In this document: in pieces, positions 1-9,114 of the stretch
Numbering within the stretch: position 1 is the stretch's first letter
How the letters are laid out: each line of letters begins with the position of its first letter
Assembly: GCF_026191915.1 (NCBI RefSeq)
Contig: NZ_JAIMBY010000011.1
Location: forward strand, 1-64,000
Origin: Acidiphilium sp. PA
GTDB lineage: Bacteria; Pseudomonadota; Alphaproteobacteria; Acetobacterales; Acetobacteraceae
Direction: 5' to 3'
DNA length: 64,000 bases
Notes under the pieces: generated by a model
What the model was told of the DNA's origin: nothing
Databases searched by the model: none
The model's input: the letters and a program-made list of their open reading frames with translations, nothing else
Position numbers and translations under genes: made by a program

Positions 1-2
1 GC

Positions 3-131
3 CTGGCCCTCAATCTCGCCAAGCTCGAAGGCTCCAAAGGATCGATGAAAGGCAAACTCAAAAAGGCCGGTTGGAACGATGCCTTCCTGACCAAACTGCT
101 CGCCGCATTCAGTTCAACCCAAATGCGATAG
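3..131 (+). pseudogene. ISAs1-family transposase, C-terminal remnant at window edge
   Basis: The open frame entering from the left edge gives about 42 residues ending in a lysine-rich tail with the AGWNDAFLTKLL motif, which matches the extreme C-terminus of ISAs1-family DDE transposases. It stops at 131 and is followed by an ISAs1-type right terminal repeat ending in ATGCGATAGCCCTG at 136. The same terminus with one base change ends at 1409. The rest of this copy lies outside the window. It abuts the broken 3' end of an IS5-family gene, so this ISAs1 copy probably inserted into that IS5. Confidence 0.7.
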
Positions 132-136
132 CCCTG

Positions 137-663
137 CATTCCAGCAGGGCCGGCGCACCGTCGCGATCCTGAACATCCGCGGTGTGGACGATCATCCCAA
201 CCGGCAGACCGACGGTGTCGGTGAGGATATGCCGCTTGCGTCCCTTGACCTTCTTGCCGGCGTCATAGCCACGCGGCCCCCCGGATTCGGTCGTTTTGAC
301 GGACTGACTGTCGATCACGCCGGCGGTCGGGCTGGCCGCGCGCCCGGCGGCCTCGCGGAGGGCCATTAGCAGAACATGATTGATGGTCTGCCACAGTCCA
401 GTGTCCCGCCATGCGTAGAAATACCGCTGCACCGTCGTGTAGGGGGGGAAATCCTTGGGCAGAAGGCGCCACTGGCAGCCGGTTTGAGCGATGTAAAAAA
501 TAGCATCGACGACATCCCGCAGCTTGGTCTTGCGCGTCCGCCCGTAACGCGCTGGCGGCGGTAGATGGGGTTCGATCACCGCCCACTCAGCGTCGGCGGT
601 GTCGCTTGCATAGCGCAGCCCGTTGCGCTCATATTTCAGCCGCGTGATTTCAGTCCAGGTCAT
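137..663 (-). pseudogene. IS5-family transposase, 3'-truncated
   Basis: This is an IS5-group DDE transposase. The start at 663 gives MTWTEITRLKYERNG. The N-terminal DUF4096-like part has DAEWAVIEPHLPPP and CQWRLLPKDFPP, and the first catalytic region has GVIDSQSVKTTESGG followed by KGRKRHILTD. Translation holds until GAPALLE at about 137 and then runs into the ISAs1 end, so the middle and C-terminal catalytic parts are lost. A long upstream extension in the same frame is not typical of the family and was left out. The IS5 left end probably lies near 690-715, where GAGGGAATCGCAACCGCTGA is seen. Confidence 0.75.
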
Positions 664-837
664 GATGTCACTCCTCGTTGTCGTCGCAAACACGAGGGAA
701 TCGCAACCGCTGAAATCACGCAACCCCAACCTGCAACTGCGGCCGTAAGCCAGACCAGCAGTTCCACCATAACTCCGGCAACTTACTGAATAAGAACAAA
801 TTGTCCTTTCGGATACGTTCCGGGTCAGCCTCTCAGC

Positions 838-1394
838 AAATCGTCGATCAAGGCGGGGACTATGTTATGGCACTCAAGGGCAACCAGGTTACGTTGCATG
901 ATGACGTCCGCACGTTTCTCGATGATCCGGCATACAAGACGACAGCAAGTGCGCAGACCATCGATGCCGATCACGGACGCATCGAAACCCGCACGGCCAC
1001 ACTGTCGACAGATATCGGCTGGTTGCAGGCCGATCACCACTGGCCCGGCCTCGCTGCCATCGGCAAGGTGGTCCGCGTACGCGAAATCGGCACCAAAACC
1101 AGCACCGAAACGGCGTATTATCTGCTGAGCACCGCTTTGTCGGCAGAGCGCTTCAACGAAGTTGCCCGCGCTCATTGGGGGGTCGAGAACGCACTGCATT
1201 GGCGACTCGATGTCGTAATGAACGAGGATCACGACCGGACCAGGAAGGGACATGGGCCGAACAACCTCGCCATTCTGCGCCACATGGCACTCAACGTCCT
1301 GCAGAAGGACGGCTCAAAAGACTCCATGCGCGGAAAATTCCAGCGCGCCGGATGGGATAACGAATACCTCTCCAGATTGCTCGGCATGTTTTGA
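838..1394 (+). pseudogene. ISAs1-family transposase, N-terminally truncated
   Basis: This is the C-terminal half of an ISAs1-family transposase. It begins in mid-protein at QQIVDQGGDYVMALKGNQ and continues through AHWGVENALHWRLDV and the MNEDHDRTRKGHGPNNLA block to the family tail AGWDNEYLSRLLGMF. The first half of the usual protein, including the first catalytic Asp, is missing. The IS right end, ATGCGATTGCCCTG, finishes at 1409 and sits inside the neighbouring CDF gene. It is non-functional by itself. Confidence 0.8.
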
Positions 1395-1409
1395 AATGCG
1401 ATTGCCCTG

Positions 1410-2096
1410 GGTGCCGATCACAATCACCGCGACGAGAACCAGGCTGGTCGCAGGGTCGATCCAGCGCAGGTGGGTGAGCGTAATGAGCAGCCCTGCAACG
1501 ACCACGCCAACTGACACCACCGCATCGGAAGCCATGTGCATAAACGCCGCCCTGACGTTCAGATCGCCCTTGCGACCGCTCATGAACATGAGCGCTGTCA
1601 TCCCGTTGATCACGATGCCGGTCGCCGCGACCCACATGATGGTGATGCCTCCGATCGGTTGCGGTGCTGCGAACCGGCGCAACGCCTCGATCGTGATGGC
1701 ACCACACCCCAGGAGCAGCACGACCGCATTGATCGGAGCCGCCATGATGGTCCCACGGCCCCAACCGTAGGTTCGCAACGCGGTCGGCCGCCGCCGCGCA
1801 AGCAAAACCGAGCCCCAGGCGATCAGAAGACCGAAAACGTCACCGAGGTTATGCACGGCATCGGCCAGTAGTGCTGCCGAATGAACGGCGATTCCGAAGA
1901 AAATTCCCAATGCAACGAAACCAGCGTTGAGTGCGGTGCCGAGCGCGAAAGCGCTGCCGTACGAACCCGGGGCATGGTGATGGCCCCCCGGTCCGTGCGC
2001 GTGATCATGGCCATGGGCGCGGCCATCATCGTCGTGCCCCTCATGGGCAGGGTGCCGATCCCCGTGATGATGGGCGCCATGATCGGGGGCGGACAT
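1410..2096 (-). pseudogene. CDF metal efflux transporter (DmeF/CzcD-like), 3' end removed by ISAs1
   Basis: This was a proton-coupled exporter of divalent metals such as Co, Ni or Zn in the inner membrane. The N-terminus is histidine-rich (residues about 7-42, many HH/HGH motifs), as in DmeF. The TM2 site LADAVHNLGD and the TM5 site HMASDAVVSVG carry the expected metal-binding His/Asp. The natural sequence ends at VIVIGT, codon ending at 1410, exactly where the ISAs1 end starts, so the cytoplasmic C-terminal domain is gone. The gene is divergent from an SmtB-like repressor at 2179, its likely regulator. Confidence 0.85.
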
Positions 2097-2142
2097 GCCG
2101 TTGTCTCCGTGTCGGTGTGACTTGCTCGATATCCTGTATCGT

Positions 2143-2166
2143 CATATGAACAGATCTTCAACTATG
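2143..2166. promoter_or_regulatory. Possible SmtB/ArsR operator in divergent promoter region
   Basis: An AT-rich imperfect inverted repeat (ATATGAACAGATCTTCAACTAT) lies between the divergent CDF and SmtB-like genes, in a GC-rich setting. SmtB/CzrA-family repressors bind sites of this ATGAA-n-TTCA style. It overlaps the upstream ATG candidates at 2146 and 2164, which favours 2179 as the true start of the repressor. It is read by eye only. Confidence 0.35.
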
Positions 2167-2178
2167 AGATATTCTGTG

Positions 2179-2526
2179 ATGTCTGTTTCTCCCTCGATCA
2201 CGGACGACCAGGCAATCGAACTGGCGGACATGTTTCGACTGCTCGGCGATCCGAGTCGGTTACGGGTGGTGCTGACCTGTCTCGGCGCCCCGATCTGCGT
2301 GTCCGATATCGCGACCTTGACGCGACTGTCGCCCTCGCTGGTTAGTCACCATCTCCGTCTGTTGCGTGCGGCCCGCATTCTTCGCGCCGAGCGGCTTGGC
2401 AAGCAGGTTTTTTATACTTTGGCCGATCACCATGTCCGCTGCACTATCACCGACATGGTGGCGCATGTCGCTGAACCGGCCGAGACGATTGATACCGATG
2501 CGGCTGATGTAAACGTGGCTGCCTGA
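2179..2526 (+). CDS. ArsR/SmtB-family metal-sensing repressor
   Basis: This is a winged-helix repressor of about 115 residues. The DNA-binding helix is in TRLSPSLVSHHLRLLRAA, followed by a beta wing (ERLGKQVFYTLAD). The alpha-5 segment starting DHHVRCTITDMVAHVAE aligns in spacing with the CzrA/SmtB alpha-5 site: Asp, His at +2, His at +13, and Glu at +16 where CzrA has His. It therefore probably senses Zn, Co or Ni at the dimer interface. It is divergent from the disrupted CDF gene and immediately upstream of another cation transporter (1-bp gap). ATGs at 2146 and 2164 are also in frame. Confidence 0.85.
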   Translation: MSVSPSITDDQAIELADMFRLLGDPSRLRVVLTCLGAPICVSDIATLTRLSPSLVSHHLRLLRAARILRAERLGKQVFYTLADHHVRCTITDMVAHVAEPAETIDTDAADVNVAA

Positions 2527-2527
2527 A

Positions 2528-3259
2528 ATGGCGGAGACGTATTGCGGCAACGAGTCGGCCGCGCCCATTTCGGTGGTCGGCGGGTGCGGCGCGCTGCCGG
2601 TGAATCCTGAAGGGTCGATCGAGCGCGCTGATTTGATCGGTAGGGCTTTCCGCCTGGAGTGGTTGACCGTGGCCTGGATGGTCGTGGAGGGCACGGTTGC
2701 GATCGGCGCCGCGGTGGATGCCGGCAGCCTAACTCTGGCAGCATTCGGCTTCGACAGCTTGATCGAACTGGCGTCGGCCGGTGTGCTGATCTGGCGCCTG
2801 ACCGTCGAATTGCGTCACGGACAGATTGTCTTCGAAGCAGCCGAGCGCCGCGCCAGCCGGGTCGGCGGGGTTCTGTTGTATGTCCTCGCATTGTTCATCA
2901 TTGGTGGCGTGGCGTGGTCATTCTGGACGCATCATGGCGAGGCGTTCTCGATCGCCGGCTTTGTGGTGGCCCTGCTCGCGATGCCGGTCATGTTCATGCT
3001 TGCTCGTCGCAAGATCGCGCTTGCCACGTCATTGGGTAGCCGCGCCATGCGGGCAGACGCTGTGGAAAGCATCACCTGCGGCTGGTTGTCCCTCGTGGTG
3101 GTGATCGGGCTTGTCGCGGACCTGACGATCGGTGCCTGGTGGATCGATCCTGTAACGTCTCTTGCCATCGTTTGGTTTGTAGTCCGCGAGGCACGCGAGG
3201 CGTGGTCTGGCGAAGAAAGCACGGCCTGCTCAACGGAAGATTCTGGTATATTGCGATAA
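2528..3259 (+). CDS. Cation-efflux-like membrane transporter
   Basis: This 243-residue protein has about six hydrophobic segments and belongs to the short cation diffusion facilitator-like group (TMEM163-type). The TM2 motif FGFDSLIELASA and the TM5 motif RADAVESITCGW hold the paired acidic residues that replace the His/Asp of classical CDFs. There is no long cytoplasmic C-terminal domain. It starts one base after the SmtB-like repressor stop, so the two form an operon and the transporter is probably metal-induced. The substrate is not deducible. It may compensate for the disrupted CDF gene next door. Confidence 0.75.
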   Translation: MAETYCGNESAAPISVVGGCGALPVNPEGSIERADLIGRAFRLEWLTVAWMVVEGTVAIGAAVDAGSLTLAAFGFDSLIELASAGVLIWRLTVELRHGQIVFEAAERRASRVGGVLLYVLALFIIGGVAWSFWTHHGEAFSIAGFVVALLAMPVMFMLARRKIALATSLGSRAMRADAVESITCGWLSLVVVIGLVADLTIGAWWIDPVTSLAIVWFVVREAREAWSGEESTACSTEDSGILR

Positions 3260-3371
3260 AAATTCTCTTTTGCCGGCATTGGGAATTCTACAAGGTCTGT
3301 ACGGGTAAATGATCTGGAGACCGATCACCCATTCAGCCACGACGCCCTTGCGTCGCCAATCACCTCATCGC
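3260..3371. other. Short intergenic stretch before the IS701-like element
   Basis: About 110 bases lie between the cation transporter and the left inverted repeat of the next insertion sequence. No gene or hairpin was recognised here. Confidence 0.5.
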
Positions 3372-3392
3372 CTCAGCTCGACTTTCCGCAAA

Positions 3393-4834
3393 TTAAGCGG
3401 CCATAGATAGAGTCTGGAAGAGTCGATTTACCAACTTGGTTGATATTGTGATGGTTTCGCCCGGTTGCCGGGACGTGGATAAATTCGGCAGTGCCCACAA
3501 TACGCGACGGACGGCGGCAATGGCATCGCTGAATGTCGGCTCGCGTTTGCAGTACCAGGCGGCAGCGTTTGGCCGCACGGCAGTGTTCGTTGTGCGCGCC
3601 AATTCGTCCGCCCACACGGTGATCAGCGAGAACAGGCCGAGCAATGCTGGCGTGGTGCGCAGGATCGCCAGATCGGACCACTGACGCTGCGTCTCGACGC
3701 CAAGATGCGTGCGAACCTCTTGAAAAGTGGTCTCCACCCGCCAGCGTGAGACGAACCAGCCAAGGATCGCAGCTGGGGTCGCGTCCAGGTCGGTGCTGAG
3801 AAAAGCCGATGGTTCATGGGCGCCGGACGGGTCGCGGACCAGCACCCAGCGGATCGGCACCGGCGGCTGCCCGGCATGGTACCAAACCGCGGTGCCGGTA
3901 GCGACCAGCAGCGTGCGCTGCTGGGCATTATACCATTGGGACACAACCAGACTGGTCCAGGTAGTCTTTTTGCTCTTCAACACCTTACCCAATTTGGGTA
4001 AGGCAGCACCCTTCATGGGGGGCCGGCCACGCTGGGCCGGCCGGCGCCGGGGTGCGGGCCGGAATAGATTGGCATCCAGCCGCAGCCGGGTGATCATACA
4101 GACATGGCGCCGAACACCTGACAGCAGGTCGAGTGCGGCAAAACCGCTGTCGGCGACAACAACAATGCGGCGTTCGGGCAGCCAGCGTCTGGTTTGCAGG
4201 ATCGCCTGACGCCCCTCCGCTGGCATTCCAATGGCTTCGCCAATGGAACCTTTGCCAGCTTCGCCCAGGTGGTCAGCGTCTTATGGCGTTTGGCATGCGT
4301 CTGGCTCCACCGCGCGGAGGGCGCAAGGATGGTCAGGAACGGTAGCGCCCAAGTCCGGCCGGCCCAGGGTATCGGCACCGCCACCATCAAAGAAAGCCAG
4401 CGCAGGCCGCTGGTTTTGACAAAGTGCCCCTTGGAGGATCGCACCGGATCACGATAAATCCCGCGCGCCTTGATTTGTGCGCCCCAGCGGCGTTCGATGG
4501 TATCGTCGATGCCGATCACCACCTCACCCGCGGGCAATAGCCGCTCGATGATATAAAGCAGCAGCCTGCGCGCTATGGCGCGTGCATCCCATCGTGCCCG
4601 GCTGAGAACTTCGTGGTAGCGGCGGAAATGTTGGTCATCCGCGAGCCCCATCACGCGCAGCACCTGGGTGACGGTTCGCTGGCCTGGCGCCAGCACCGCA
4701 CCTGCCACCAGAACGAGAACGCGGTTCCAGACCGGGGCGGTAAAGCAGGAGCGAAAGACGGAGAGCCAGGCCGCCAGGATCGGCGGAACCAACTGTGGGT
4801 CGGGCGCGGCGGTGCCGGGATGATGCGATTCCAT
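3393..4834 (-). pseudogene. IS701/IS4-like DDE transposase, frameshifted
   Basis: The N-terminal part starts at 4834. It contains VVIGIDDTIERRWG (first catalytic Asp) and RSSKGHFVKTSGLRWLSLMV, and it leaves frame near 4215. The C-terminal part, in another frame, resumes at RQAILQTRRWLPERR and contains VVVADSGFAALDLL (second Asp) and WFVSRWRVETTFQEVRTHLG (the Glu region). The two frames overlap at 4094-4226. The junction holds a near-perfect inverted repeat (TTCCAATGGC, 3-base loop, GCCAATGGAA), so either an indel or recoding is possible. An indel is the simpler reading, because the extra segment between the two parts is not typical of the family. Confidence 0.75.
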
Positions 4835-4874
4835 TACAGGTGTAGAATCGACAACCAGCCGAGTCGCAAGAGTC

Positions 4875-5201
4875 TTGAACGGCCGCTACATCAGACCGCA
4901 GGTGCTTATCATGCCCCAAATGGCCGATCCCGTCATCGCTCGTATCGAAAGCTTTCAGTGTCGCCGCGGCCGTCTACACGCCGAACGCCGCAACCGGGGC
5001 TACACGCTCTATCGCGCCGGCTCTGGCGCGCTGGTGGCGCGACTTCGGCTAACCAGCCGTGATGGTCGTCTCGAGGTGCTCTATTGGTCGCTATGGAAAG
5101 AACGTTGGTCCAGCGCAGGACCGTTCGGCCGAACCACGCTCCCCCTCGAAGACGCCCTACAGTTCATCGCTTCAGAAGATATATTTTGGGCTATCCGATA
5201 G
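4875..5201 (+). CDS. Unknown passenger protein of the IS701-like element
   Basis: This ORF of up to 108 residues is divergent from the transposase and ends 18 bp before the right inverted repeat, so it travels with the IS. Starts at 4875, 4911 and 4920 are all possible; the conserved-looking core begins at ADPVIARIESFQCRRG. It is rich in Arg and aromatic residues, with no signal peptide or membrane segment. The motif YWSLWKERWSSAGPFG and the tail LEDALQFIASEDIFWAI suggest a small folded cytosolic protein. I recognise no family with certainty; a DUF3024-like fold is only a guess. A role in transposition is possible. Confidence 0.5.
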   Translation: MNGRYIRPQVLIMPQMADPVIARIESFQCRRGRLHAERRNRGYTLYRAGSGALVARLRLTSRDGRLEVLYWSLWKERWSSAGPFGRTTLPLEDALQFIASEDIFWAIR

Positions 5202-5241
5202 CATCAGCCGCCCAAAAATGCGGAAAGTCGAGCTCAGCTAC

Positions 5242-5249
5242 TGCTGAGG
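5242..5249. repeat. 8-bp target-site duplication of IS66 element (left copy)
   Basis: TGCTGAGG directly precedes the left inverted repeat at 5250 and recurs at 9492-9499 directly after the right repeat. IS66-family elements make 8-bp duplications, so this fixes the element boundaries. Confidence 0.9.
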
Positions 5250-5359
5250 GTAACCGTTCACACCCCCCTGTCTTGCCTGGAACAGCGCGTTAGCGGGTGA
5301 TCGATAGGACGGCGCAATAGGGGCTTGCGTTTCTATCCGAATCGGATTCCAGGATTCTG

Positions 5360-6694
5360 ATGCTGCGTCAGAGAATCCCCGGCCTGAAAGACATCAAACG
5401 GACTGATTTGTCCGCGATGTCGCGCGCCGAGCTTGAAGAACTGACCTGGGATTTGCACGAATTGGCGCGAACTCTGGCAAACCGTGCCGGCAAAGATTCA
5501 ACAACCAGTTCCCGTCCGCCTTCCAGCGATAATCCCTACCGGCGTGACGGCAAGCGCGAGCAAAGTGCAGACCAGTCCGACCGGGACGATGACGCCGGTG
5601 GGGGTGGTTCTGCGCCGGGCGGCAACACGTCCAGGGGTAACCCTGGACCAAAGCCGGCTGGCAAACGACCTGGAACGAAAGGGTTCTGGCGCCGGTTGCC
5701 GATTATGGTCAGCGGTGAAGTCCTGCACGCACCGAAGGCGTGCGACGCATGCCATGCAGTCTTTGGATCCACTGTCGCGCAAAGCCGCCACGTCAGCGCC
5801 CATCTGAACTTTGAGCTCACCCGCGGCGATATGAACCTTCATGTCGCAGCTACAAAACATTCCTATCTGGCGATACGCTGCGACTACGGTCACGAGACGA
5901 TCGCACGTCCTGCGAGCGGACTGTGCTCGCACGTCGAGGGGCGACGGCGCGATCTGCAGATGAGCGAACGATGCCTTGTCGGCCCGATGCTCGCCACGTT
6001 CATTGCGGCGCTGTCGCTGCGTTTCCGGCTCTCGCGCGTCAAGATCGCCGAATTCCTGGTTGATTGGCTGGGCGTTGAGCTCGGTGTTGCCACCATCGAA
6101 CGCTGCATCCACGAATTCGGTCTGGCAAGCGAACCCGTGGTCGAGCAACTGATCGAAGAGGTGCGTGCGGCCGAAATTGTGCATCTCGACGAAACGCCGT
6201 GGTATCAGAAGGCAACCCTATTGTGGCTCTGGGTTGCAGTGACGGCGACCACCATCGTCTATCGGATCGGCAGCCGCAAGCATTGCGAACTCGCAGCACT
6301 GGTCGGCGATGCCTTCCTGGGTTGGCTGGTCACCGACGGGTATGGCGCCTATCGCGATCATCCGCGCCGCCAGCGTTGCCCGGCGCACTTGATCCGCAAG
6401 GCCCGCGCGCTGGCAGTGGGGCATTACGGCGCGGGATCGGGCTTCGGCCGCGATCTGGTGCGCGATCTACGCCGCTTGATCGAGCGCGTGCATGACGGGG
6501 ATGACCCCGCAGCCATCAAGCGACTGATCGCGGGTATCAAATGGAACTGTCAATGTAACCGCCATGAGGTCGATACCAAGGTGCGCGGGCTGGCCGGCGA
6601 AATCCTCAATGACTGGGACGCCGTGATCGCCTTCGTCGCCGATCCGGACCTGCCGCCCACCAACAATGATGCCGAACGCGCGCTCCGCCACGCG
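5360..6694 (+). pseudogene. tnpC: IS66-family transposase TnpC, 5' part
   Basis: It begins MLRQRIPGLKDIKRTDL and has the usual IS66 N-terminal block with the NSSRPPSSDNP-like motif (TTSSRPPSSDNPYRRDG). The zinc-binding segment follows (CDACHAVF). The DDE core includes VHLDETPWYQKA (first Asp), WLVTDGYGAYRD (second Asp) and PPTNNDAERALRHA (Glu region). Normal sequence stops at RHA, at about 6694. The frame stays open far beyond this (to 9040), but that part reads the antisense of the recombinase gene. The missing C-terminus is at 9279-9470. Confidence 0.9.
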
Positions 6695-6724
6695 GTCACG
6701 ACCGATTCATACTGCACCTCATCT

Positions 6725-8794
6725 TCAAATGGCGGAAAACAGCGACATTTGCCCATCGTCCTTGATGCGACACGGGCCCCTGTCACGCGGGAAGCTTGTT
6801 ACCTGTGCGCTTTCCAGATCGGCTGCCCTGATTTGATGCGGAGCATCGGGCATGACCTGTTCGGTAGGGAGGACGCCTGCCTTGATCAGCCGACGAATAC
6901 GATGTGGGGAGACCCCGAGCTTCTTCGCCGCTTCGGTCAGTGTAAGCCATTCCCCGCTTTTCTCGGCAGACCGATAGCCTTGGATTTTGTGGACGGTGCG
7001 CAACGACCCGACGCGGCGTGCCGTCCACGTTTTACCATGCCCGGTTTGCATACCCATGCGGTTGAGAGTGGCGGCAATGTCGGCGTCGGACCATCGGGTG
7101 GCCATAGATCGCATAACGGCGAGAGCGGCTTCCGGAGTGCTTTGACCGTGCTCTCCGGGTTTGGGTCTACGGACACGCAGCTGCGAGTGCTGACCGCCTT
7201 TCCAGTGGATGGTCAGAATAACCTCGCGCTGTGCTTCGTCGACGTCAGCGATGATGTCAGTGATGAGCGCACGCAGCAGTTGCTGACGACAGCGCATGTC
7301 GACCTTGGGCGCCCGCCATGCGGCTTCGAGGTCGGCTGCGATGCCGACAAAATCAGGAACCGGTGCAGCGAGGTTGAGTTGTCGCGCTTCGACCAGACGT
7401 GCCTCGCAGTCGGCCACCCGCCTGAGGGCTCCTTCCCAGCTCTTCTCAAGTTGCGCGGCAATCAGCCTGTTGTCGGGGTCGCAGGCGGCGTAGCGACGCT
7501 CGGCAAGAGATGCTTCGTAGCGAGCCTGTTGCAGGTCGAGATCGACCATGCGGCGTCGCTCGTCGCAGTTATTTTTATGCATCCGCTCAGCTTCCATGGC
7601 GGCCTCGATCGCCATTGGTGTGACCGCCCTCATTATCTCGCGGCCAATGGCTGGATCGATGCGGGAGGCGCCGAAGGTCATGCATCGCGGTTTAGCCAAC
7701 ATCTGGTTGATGCGTTCACAGCGATAGTAAGGATGTCCTGGTGTTCGCCCAGAATAGACGACGCCCAATCGCCGTCCGCACCGCCCACACGTGAGAAGGC
7801 CCGCAAGCAACGCCCGCCCACCGCGGCCCGATTTGACGCCGCCCTTCTGCCCGAAAGCATTGACGGCGATGTGCGCCTGGTTCTTCTCGAACTCGTCCCA
7901 CTCAATATAGCCTGCATGGTGATCCTTCAGCAGCACATCCCATTTCCCGAAAGGCTTGCTGTGGCCGTAACTCTTGCGAGCCCGGCCATCAACAATCTCT
8001 GTTCGCTTCTCGCTTTTACCATAGACGTAAACACCCGCGTAGAACGGGTTCTTGAGGATCGAAATGACGTTGCGATAGCGGACTGGCACCCAATCGAACG
8101 AGACAGTCTGGCGCCCGTCGGACGGGCGCGGAAAATCGAAATGTTCCGCAGTCAGCGAGATCAGCACCCGACGCGCACTGCCAAGCTCGCGGAAGCGAGT
8201 AAAAATGAGACGGATCGCCTCCTGGACCCGAAGGTCAGGGTCGAGCCCCAAGCCATAATCCCGGTGCCAGACGTAGCCGATCGGAACGCTCAACCGCAAT
8301 TCGCCACGTCCGGCCTTGGCGCGGGCAGCGTCGAGCATACGGCTCCGCAAAATGCCCAGTTCGAACTCGCTGATACTACCCTTCATGCCCAACAACAGGC
8401 GATCGTTGGGTCTGCAGGGGTCGTACACGCCGTCAAGGTCGATGACGCGGGCCTCGACCAGCCCGCACAGCTCCAGAAGATGGTGCCAGTCCCGGCCGTT
8501 GCGAGAAAGCCTGGACGCGTCGCAGCAGATGACTGCCCCGAACTTGCCGGTGCACAAATCACCTACCAATCGCTCAAAACCCGGGCGCTCCATCGTACCG
8601 CTTGCGGTTCGACCAAGATCATCGTCGATTACTTCAACGTCGCTGAACCCCCAGCGACGAGCTACGTCGACGAGTTCATATTGCCTCCGCTTGCTTTCGA
8701 GGTTGTTTTGGACCTGCGCCTGGGTCGATTGGCGAACATACACCACGGCTTTGCGCTTCAGCACCGCGACCGGCAGCAGTTCACTGCTCGTCAT
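6725..8794 (-). CDS. Large serine recombinase
   Basis: This 689-residue site-specific recombinase is the probable mover of the element around it. The N-terminal resolvase domain (about 12-160) has the catalytic Ser in AVVYVRQSTQAQ and the conserved CDASRLSRNGRDW block. The recombinase domain (about 190-330) includes ILKNPFYAGVYVYGK. The zinc ribbon (about 345-390) has TCGRCGRRL and YYRC. A helical region with an acidic/basic coiled-coil character follows, and a C-terminal helix-turn-helix-like segment (LTLTEAAKKLGVSPHRIRRL) ends the protein. Its start overlaps the stop of the small ORF upstream by 14 bp, indicating translational coupling. It ends 33 bp from the left boundary of the insert. 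Confidence 0.9.
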   Translation of the reverse strand: MTSSELLPVAVLKRKAVVYVRQSTQAQVQNNLESKRRQYELVDVARRWGFSDVEVIDDDLGRTASGTMERPGFERLVGDLCTGKFGAVICCDASRLSRNGRDWHHLLELCGLVEARVIDLDGVYDPCRPNDRLLLGMKGSISEFELGILRSRMLDAARAKAGRGELRLSVPIGYVWHRDYGLGLDPDLRVQEAIRLIFTRFRELGSARRVLISLTAEHFDFPRPSDGRQTVSFDWVPVRYRNVISILKNPFYAGVYVYGKSEKRTEIVDGRARKSYGHSKPFGKWDVLLKDHHAGYIEWDEFEKNQAHIAVNAFGQKGGVKSGRGGRALLAGLLTCGRCGRRLGVVYSGRTPGHPYYRCERINQMLAKPRCMTFGASRIDPAIGREIMRAVTPMAIEAAMEAERMHKNNCDERRRMVDLDLQQARYEASLAERRYAACDPDNRLIAAQLEKSWEGALRRVADCEARLVEARQLNLAAPVPDFVGIAADLEAAWRAPKVDMRCRQQLLRALITDIIADVDEAQREVILTIHWKGGQHSQLRVRRPKPGEHGQSTPEAALAVMRSMATRWSDADIAATLNRMGMQTGHGKTWTARRVGSLRTVHKIQGYRSAEKSGEWLTLTEAAKKLGVSPHRIRRLIKAGVLPTEQVMPDAPHQIRAADLESAQVTSFPRDRGPCRIKDDGQMSLFSAI

Positions 8795-8966
8795 CGCTGG
8801 TCTCCTCGGTTACGACGCCGGCGGCCGCCATCAGGAGCGTCGCTAGTCGGGCGACCGCGAAACCCCGCTCCGTCAGGCTTAGTCCCCGCAGCTCGGGCAT
8901 GTCGAGCGACATGCTCAACTGACGGGGCTGCATCATCTGCTTCAAAGGTAGTCGTAGGGCTTTCAT
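8781..8966 (-). CDS. Small recombinase-associated protein
   Basis: This ORF of about 61 residues starts MKALRLPLKQMMQPRQL with a strong ribosome binding site (AGGAGG, 6 bp upstream). It contains LTERGFAVARLATLLMAAAG and an acidic tail ending DDEQ. The stop overlaps the recombinase start, so the two are coupled. The function is unknown. The position suggests a directionality or accessory factor, but nothing in the sequence shows that. An earlier in-frame ATG at 8996 lacks a good ribosome site. Confidence 0.6.
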   Translation of the reverse strand: MKALRLPLKQMMQPRQLSMSLDMPELRGLSLTERGFAVARLATLLMAAAGVVTEETSDDEQ

Positions 8967-9114
8967 CGTGCGCCTCCTGGATGGAATCGAGTCCATCCAT
9001 GGTAGTTTGCCTGAAACCGAACTGGGTCAGCAGCCTGTGAAGCTCTAAAAGACCCGAAACTGCTACCAGCGGTTCGCCCATCTCCATATTCGCGCAAAGC
9101 ACTCGGTCCAGCAT
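8791..9114 (-). CDS. Possible first gene of the recombinase operon (unknown)
   Basis: From the ATG at 9114 the protein begins MLDRVLCANMEMGEPLVAV and continues with LLELHRLLTQFGF. The same frame stays open upstream across the element edge and encodes HYRWHPYYGGRF and VRVEIKLGEVIQVPAWM, which looks like real protein (a DUF5372-like small protein of recombinase operons is a guess). No ATG, GTG or TTG start was seen in that extension, so the start may be lost or non-canonical. Its 3' half overlaps the next ORF in another frame and is probably not coding. Confidence 0.4.
   Translation of the reverse strand: MLDRVLCANMEMGEPLVAVSGLLELHRLLTQFGFRQTTMDGLDSIQEAHDESPTTTFEADDAAPSVEHVARHARAAGTKPDGAGFRGRPTSDAPDGGRRRRNRGDQR

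Larger units (their letters stand above)
3372..5237. mobile_element. IS701/IS4-like insertion sequence with passenger ORF
   Basis: The ends are a 19-bp inverted repeat, 18/19 matching: CTCAGCTCGACTTTCCGCA at 3372-3390 and its complement at 5219-5237. Inside are a leftward DDE transposase in two frames (3393-4834) and a divergent 108-residue ORF (4875-5201). No clear target duplication was found beside the repeats. The right end lies only about 4 bp from the 8-bp duplication of the next element (IS66), so the two insertions are directly adjacent. Confidence 0.75.

Noticed and set aside
6695-9040. Continuation of the IS66 tnpC frame, giving a 1226-residue protein
   Set aside because: After 6694 the frame reads the complementary strand of the serine recombinase gene; the true tnpC end is at 9279-9470.
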